From Candidatus Zixiibacteriota bacterium (GTDB lineage Bacteria; Zixibacteria; MSB-5A5; GN15; PGXB01): a stretch of 8,516 nt of DNA. Numbering within the stretch: the stretch's first letter is position 1; each line of letters begins with the position of its first letter. Of the stretch, positions 6,032 to 8,516 are shown piece after piece. The position numbers were made by a program, and so were the translations under genes. The notes under the pieces were generated by a model. The model was given only the letters and a program-made list of their open reading frames with translations, did no database searches and had not been told where the DNA came from. The stretch is from the NCBI GenBank assembly GCA_003641425.1, contig QNAH01000106.1:1-8516 (forward strand), given 5' to 3'.

Positions 6032-6220
6032 TTATTCGGCTTTTTCGATACACTCGACCGGGCAAACCTCCACGCAATGGGGCCCTTCATCCTGATCTTC
6101 ACACTCGTTGCAAGTATCGGGATTGATTATGTAGATGTCGCCTTCTTCAATCGAAGAGGTCGGGCATTCCGGAAGGCAGAGGCCACAGGCAGTGCATTCA
6201 TCAGTTATTCTCATCGCCAT
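6032..6220 (-). CDS. 2[4Fe-4S] ferredoxin
   Basis: A 62-residue bacterial-type ferredoxin, a cytoplasmic low-potential electron carrier. With the chosen start the cluster ligands are C9-x2-C12-x2-C15-x3-C19-P and C37-x2-C40-x8-C49-x3-C53-P, the eight cysteines for two clusters. An extra C57 follows. The 8-residue insertion between the second and third cysteines of motif two is the Allochromatium/Alvin-type arrangement, often linked to very low or split reduction potentials. Start choice: GGAGG (6234-6230) touches the ATG at 6229 directly but lies 9 nt before the ATG at 6220. The protein therefore begins MAMRITDEC rather than MYNMAM. It is a single-gene unit with its own terminator, and no partner oxidoreductase is nearby. 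Confidence 0.92.
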   Translation of the reverse strand: MAMRITDECTACGLCLPECPTSSIEEGDIYIINPDTCNECEDQDEGPHCVEVCPVECIEKAE

Positions 6221-6229
6221 ATTATACAT

Positions 6230-6234
6230 CCTCC
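6230..6234 (-). promoter_or_regulatory. ribosome binding site deciding the ferredoxin start
   Basis: GGAGG on the minus strand. With zero spacing to the ATG at 6229 it would be unusable for that codon. With 9 nt to the in-frame ATG at 6220 it is well placed, which fixes the start of the ferredoxin gene. Confidence 0.7.
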
Positions 6235-6267
6235 AATTTACTATTAGAAGTCGTTTTAAATATTCAG

Positions 6268-6294
6268 TTGCAAATATAGATTATAATTTTGCAA
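6268..6294 (-). promoter_or_regulatory. candidate ferredoxin promoter with flanking inverted repeat
   Basis: A consensus -10 TATAAT (minus strand 6285-6280) sits between TTGCAAA (6268-6274) and its exact inverted copy TTTGCAA (6288-6294), with half-site centres 20 bp apart. The -35 region is only a T run, so the match to a normal promoter is partial. An inverted repeat straddling a -10 box with a poor -35 is a plausible regulator site, but no regulator gene is in view. Confidence 0.35.
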
Positions 6295-6302
6295 AGTAAA
6301 GC

Positions 6303-6327
6303 AAAAAATATGGCCGGTATATTTTTT
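6303..6327. repeat. AT-rich inverted repeat, possible weak bidirectional terminator
   Basis: AAAAAATAT (6303-6311) and ATATTTTTT (6319-6327) are exact reverse complements around a 7-nt GC-rich loop, so a T run ends the stem on either strand. The stem is purely A/T and therefore weak. It lies between the secreted-protein gene and the ferredoxin gene, where a terminator for the former would be expected. Confidence 0.3.
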
Positions 6328-6392
6328 TTGGCGTCTTCTAATTAAGTCTACTTTCAAGTAAATTAATTAATTATAGTCAGGCGGCCGGGCTG

Positions 6393-7889
6393 TCATTTTA
6401 ACATTACTCCCCGGCGGGTGATCTGTTTATCGGCGGTCGAAAAGCGGAATAAATAGACACCCGATGGAACCGGCCGCCGGTCATTATCGATTCCCGGCCA
6501 GGTGTAATGCGAGGAACCCGGCGGATACAGCCGGTCAGTATATATGCATTGCCCGAGAATATTGTAAACCTCGAATGAGACGGCGGCCCTGTACGGCAGT
6601 TCCAACCGGAAACCGACTTCGGAGTTAAACGGGTCAGGGTAGGGATGGCTGACCGAAAATACATTCGGATTATTCGCATCTTTATCGCCTATTCCGGTTG
6701 GATCGGATTCTACAAAAATCAGATGGTACAATATTGGGTATTTATTGCCCGAAACGGTCATTATGATTGAAGAATTCAACAGTGAATCCTCCATCTGTCC
6801 CGGCTGAAGTTGAAAATTGACCTGTTTCCAATCGCCAGGCTCGATCTCCAGTGAGTCAACCGGCAATGAAACCAAGAGAGAATCGTATTCCAGATCTATG
6901 GCAACAATTTCCGATCCGAAATTGGACACCTCAAAATCAAACGAATTGGATGCGCTTTTGTCGAAAGGCATATTAAAAACGGGCGGATTTACCGCTATCC
7001 GGGGAATCATCGAAGTGTCGAAATAAACTGGGGGGGAATACTCGCCCGCAACACCATCACCGGCCATAATGCAGATAAACCCGTTTTGCTCGATTTCGAT
7101 ACGCGAGTATAAAGATTCCGGCCCGGTTGTACTCAATGGTTCCGGCTGATCCAAAAAGCCGGATGTATCTTCTGCTAAAAGCACCTCGAAATAAAGAGAA
7201 TCAGGATATATATTCTCGGATGAATCTGATTCCCGGGGTCTCGTCCAATTTAAAAGATTTATTTCAGACATAAAATCCGATTGGCATTCGGTCATTTCGC
7301 AGGATTCATTTGACCCGTAATGAATATATTGCTCCAATCCCGGGGTATCGTTATTAAGACCGATAAAAGGCGCACAGGCCGTATCTGTCGTCCATTCTAT
7401 TCCCATCCAGATATCAAAAGACGGGGAGATTATATCAATGTCTTCCGCCACAACCATTTCCGAACCGCAGGATGATGAATCGAGCGATACTTTTTGGTGC
7501 CATATTTCCGAAAAACAGTCTTCCTCGCTCAGGTGCGACAGGGACAGAGTGACAGGTGTAAACTGGTCACCCGGCTGACCCGGCAGGAAATCGGCCCCGG
7601 CAATGAATGTCCCCGCCGATAAAATCATGACCGGGGGATTAAATTTGAAATGTGTCATGACTGAGTAGTTGCCCGGTTCGGTGGTAAGCGCCGCGAAATT
7701 ATCAGGCGGATTTTTTATATTTCCGTAACGCGATTCATATAATCCGGGATAAAACCAGTAAATCTCGATTTTATTGTCGGTACCCGCAAAAATAACCGGG
7801 CTCGACGGCGGAACAATCTCCCCCCCGACCGATAAGAACAACACAAGAATAATCAGCTTCGAAATTACGATAATAGAAAAGTATTTCAT
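6393..7889 (-). CDS. secreted protein with C-terminal FlgD/Por-type sorting-like domain
   Basis: A 498-residue exported protein of unknown role. Residues 1-22 look like a signal peptide (MKYFSIIVIS followed by a leucine/isoleucine core). The middle is beta-rich and cysteine-poor except for C125, C141, C172, C197, C202 and C273, which could form disulfides. Residues about 297-395 resemble an Ig/ASPM-like domain with a TPxD-style ending. A short linker (IGDKDANN) leads to about 410-498, the repeated C-terminal module of FCB-group secreted proteins: PYPDPFNSEVGFRLELP, VSFEVYNILGQ, a W-containing GIDND loop, VPSGVYLFRF and a final MLK. This is related to FlgD Ig-like and type IX sorting domains, but no type IX machinery is visible here. 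No Shine-Dalgarno precedes the ATG at 7889; the start rests on the signal peptide and the promoter upstream. Confidence 0.8.
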   Translation of the reverse strand: MKYFSIIVISKLIILVLFLSVGGEIVPPSSPVIFAGTDNKIEIYWFYPGLYESRYGNIKNPPDNFAALTTEPGNYSVMTHFKFNPPVMILSAGTFIAGADFLPGQPGDQFTPVTLSLSHLSEEDCFSEIWHQKVSLDSSSCGSEMVVAEDIDIISPSFDIWMGIEWTTDTACAPFIGLNNDTPGLEQYIHYGSNESCEMTECQSDFMSEINLLNWTRPRESDSSENIYPDSLYFEVLLAEDTSGFLDQPEPLSTTGPESLYSRIEIEQNGFICIMAGDGVAGEYSPPVYFDTSMIPRIAVNPPVFNMPFDKSASNSFDFEVSNFGSEIVAIDLEYDSLLVSLPVDSLEIEPGDWKQVNFQLQPGQMEDSLLNSSIIMTVSGNKYPILYHLIFVESDPTGIGDKDANNPNVFSVSHPYPDPFNSEVGFRLELPYRAAVSFEVYNILGQCIYTDRLYPPGSSHYTWPGIDNDRRPVPSGVYLFRFSTADKQITRRGVMLK

Positions 7890-7927
7890 AATAAGAAAAA
7901 GTCGACATCTAATTAAAATGACTGCAT

Positions 7928-7957
7928 AAAATATGGAAAAATGTCGGGAATTGTCAA
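7928..7957 (-). promoter_or_regulatory. promoter of the secreted-protein gene
   Basis: On the minus strand TTGACA (7957-7952) is followed after 18 nt by TATTTT (7933-7928). Transcription would start near 7921, leaving a leader of about 30 nt before the ATG at 7889. It lies just downstream of the tRNA-Cys gene, so the protein gene need not depend on read-through from the tRNAs. Confidence 0.55.
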
Positions 7958-7973
7958 GAGGCGCATTAAAAAA

Positions 7974-8045
7974 AGGCGGCTTCCGGACTCGAACCGGAGA
8001 ATAGAGGTTTTGCAGACCTCCGCCTTACCACTTGGCTAAGCCGCC
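7974..8045 (-). tRNA. trnC: tRNA-Cys (GCA)
   Basis: A 72-nt cloverleaf. The acceptor stem is GGCGGCT/AGCCGCC with discriminator U73, the normal identity base of tRNA-Cys. The anticodon stem GAGGT/ACCTC closes the loop CTGCAAA, giving anticodon GCA. The T-arm has the GGTTCGAGTCC loop region. CCA is not encoded, so it must be added after transcription. It lies 9 nt downstream of tRNA-Gly and is probably processed from the same transcript. A run of T follows immediately and may help termination. Confidence 0.96.
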
Positions 8046-8050
8046 GTAAA

Positions 8051-8127
<77 letters not shown>

Positions 8128-8137
8128 TTGGTGGTCA

Positions 8138-8167
8138 ATAATATATATCAGATTTTCCGTTTGTCAA
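8138..8167 (-). promoter_or_regulatory. promoter of the tRNA-Gly/tRNA-Cys unit
   Basis: On the minus strand TTGACA (8167-8162) is followed by TATATT (8145-8140) after 16 nt or TATTAT (8143-8138) after 18 nt, each a 5/6 match. The predicted start falls within about 10 nt of the 5' end of tRNA-Gly. It is the best promoter in the window. Confidence 0.65.
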
Positions 8168-8253
8168 CTTTTTTCACTCCCAATTTATTACGAATGTTTA
8201 TGCGATTATTTCCTGTAATATCTTAGGAATGAGAGAATTAGTCGATCGGAGAA

Positions 8254-8516
8254 TCATTGCCGCCAACCGATACTGGCATCGAGATGAGGTAAATACCAGG
8301 GAATCAGTTTTTCCAGTCTTTTCCTGTATCGGGCGGCCATTTCTATATTCCGGGTGCCGGTAAATTCATAAATGTAAAGATCCTTGTAAACCTCATAAGT
8401 CACCGTGTCGGCCTGTGCAAGCGCCAGAAGCATCATATAACTCTGCTCATGTTTTCCCAGTTTCCTGAGATTTTCCGCGATATAATACCGGGCATAAGAA
8501 AAGACAGTATCCGGTA
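8254..8516 (-). CDS. C-terminal fragment of a TPR-like helical protein
   Basis: The minus-strand frame is open from the window edge (first complete codon at 8514) to TGA at 8254-8256, giving at least 86 residues; the start lies outside the window. The visible part is helical, with a pattern like tetratricopeptide repeats: YARYYIAENLRKLGKHEQSY (about 7-26), followed by MMLLALAQADTVTYEVYKDL. It then reads ARYRKRLEKLIPWYLP. An internal ATG at 8436 is not a likely start because the TPR-like helix begins before it. Function is unknown; such proteins usually act as protein-protein scaffolds. No terminator was recognised between its stop and the tRNA promoter. Confidence 0.6.
   Translation of the reverse strand, partial: PDTVFSYARYYIAENLRKLGKHEQSYMMLLALAQADTVTYEVYKDLYIYEFTGTRNIEMAARYRKRLEKLIPWYLPHLDASIGWRQ

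Noticed and set aside
6339..6369. AT-rich stem TAATTAA/TTAATTA with inner TACTT/AAGTA
   Set aside because: There is no T run on either strand and the loop is too small; simple AT repeats pair readily by chance.

Overview
The window reads as a chromosomal segment of an uncultured bacterium, probably of the FCB superphylum and possibly Zixibacteria. That placement is an inference from three things: a secreted protein with a FlgD/Por-like C-terminal sorting-type domain (residues PDPFNS and VYNILGQ), a DUF1573 protein, and short GC-rich palindromic repeats in an otherwise AT-rich spacer. The lineage was not tested by search. Several genes are preceded by a perfect TTGACA -35 box, so the housekeeping promoter looks like classical sigma-70. 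There is no phage, IS or CRISPR signature.

Layout. Positions 1-640 hold no convincing gene. They carry three tandem copies of a roughly 40-bp palindromic repeat (143-267) and a perfect AT hairpin (469-490). A GNAT acetyltransferase (641-1225, +) converges on a SPOR-domain lipoprotein (1296-1790, -), with a terminator for the lipoprotein between them. Divergent from the lipoprotein is a plus-strand pair: a PLP-dependent cysteine synthase/cystathionine beta-synthase-type enzyme (1938-2938), broken by a one-base deficit in a G run at 2751-2754, and a DUF1573 exported protein (2943-3641) that ends at a strong terminator.

Positions 3642-4091 are non-coding but not empty. A TTGACA promoter is followed by an approximately 82-nt, well-folded RNA candidate that ends in a rho-independent terminator (3888-3969). 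A perfect 20-bp palindrome (4060-4079) lies just beyond the end of rtcB. This RNA is the best candidate for something undescribed in the window.

The rest is on the minus strand. Archease (5543-5968) overlaps the RNA ligase gene rtcB (4092-5546) by ATGA; the two products form an RNA repair/tRNA-splicing-type ligation module. Upstream, and separated by a terminator, is a small 2[4Fe-4S] ferredoxin (6032-6220). Further upstream are a secreted protein with a sorting-type C-terminus (6393-7889), tRNA-Cys(GCA) and tRNA-Gly(GCC) as a pair (7974-8127) behind one good promoter, and the C-terminal fragment of a TPR-like protein (8254 to the window edge).

Apart from archease-rtcB and the coupled synthase-DUF1573 pair, neighbours look functionally unrelated.
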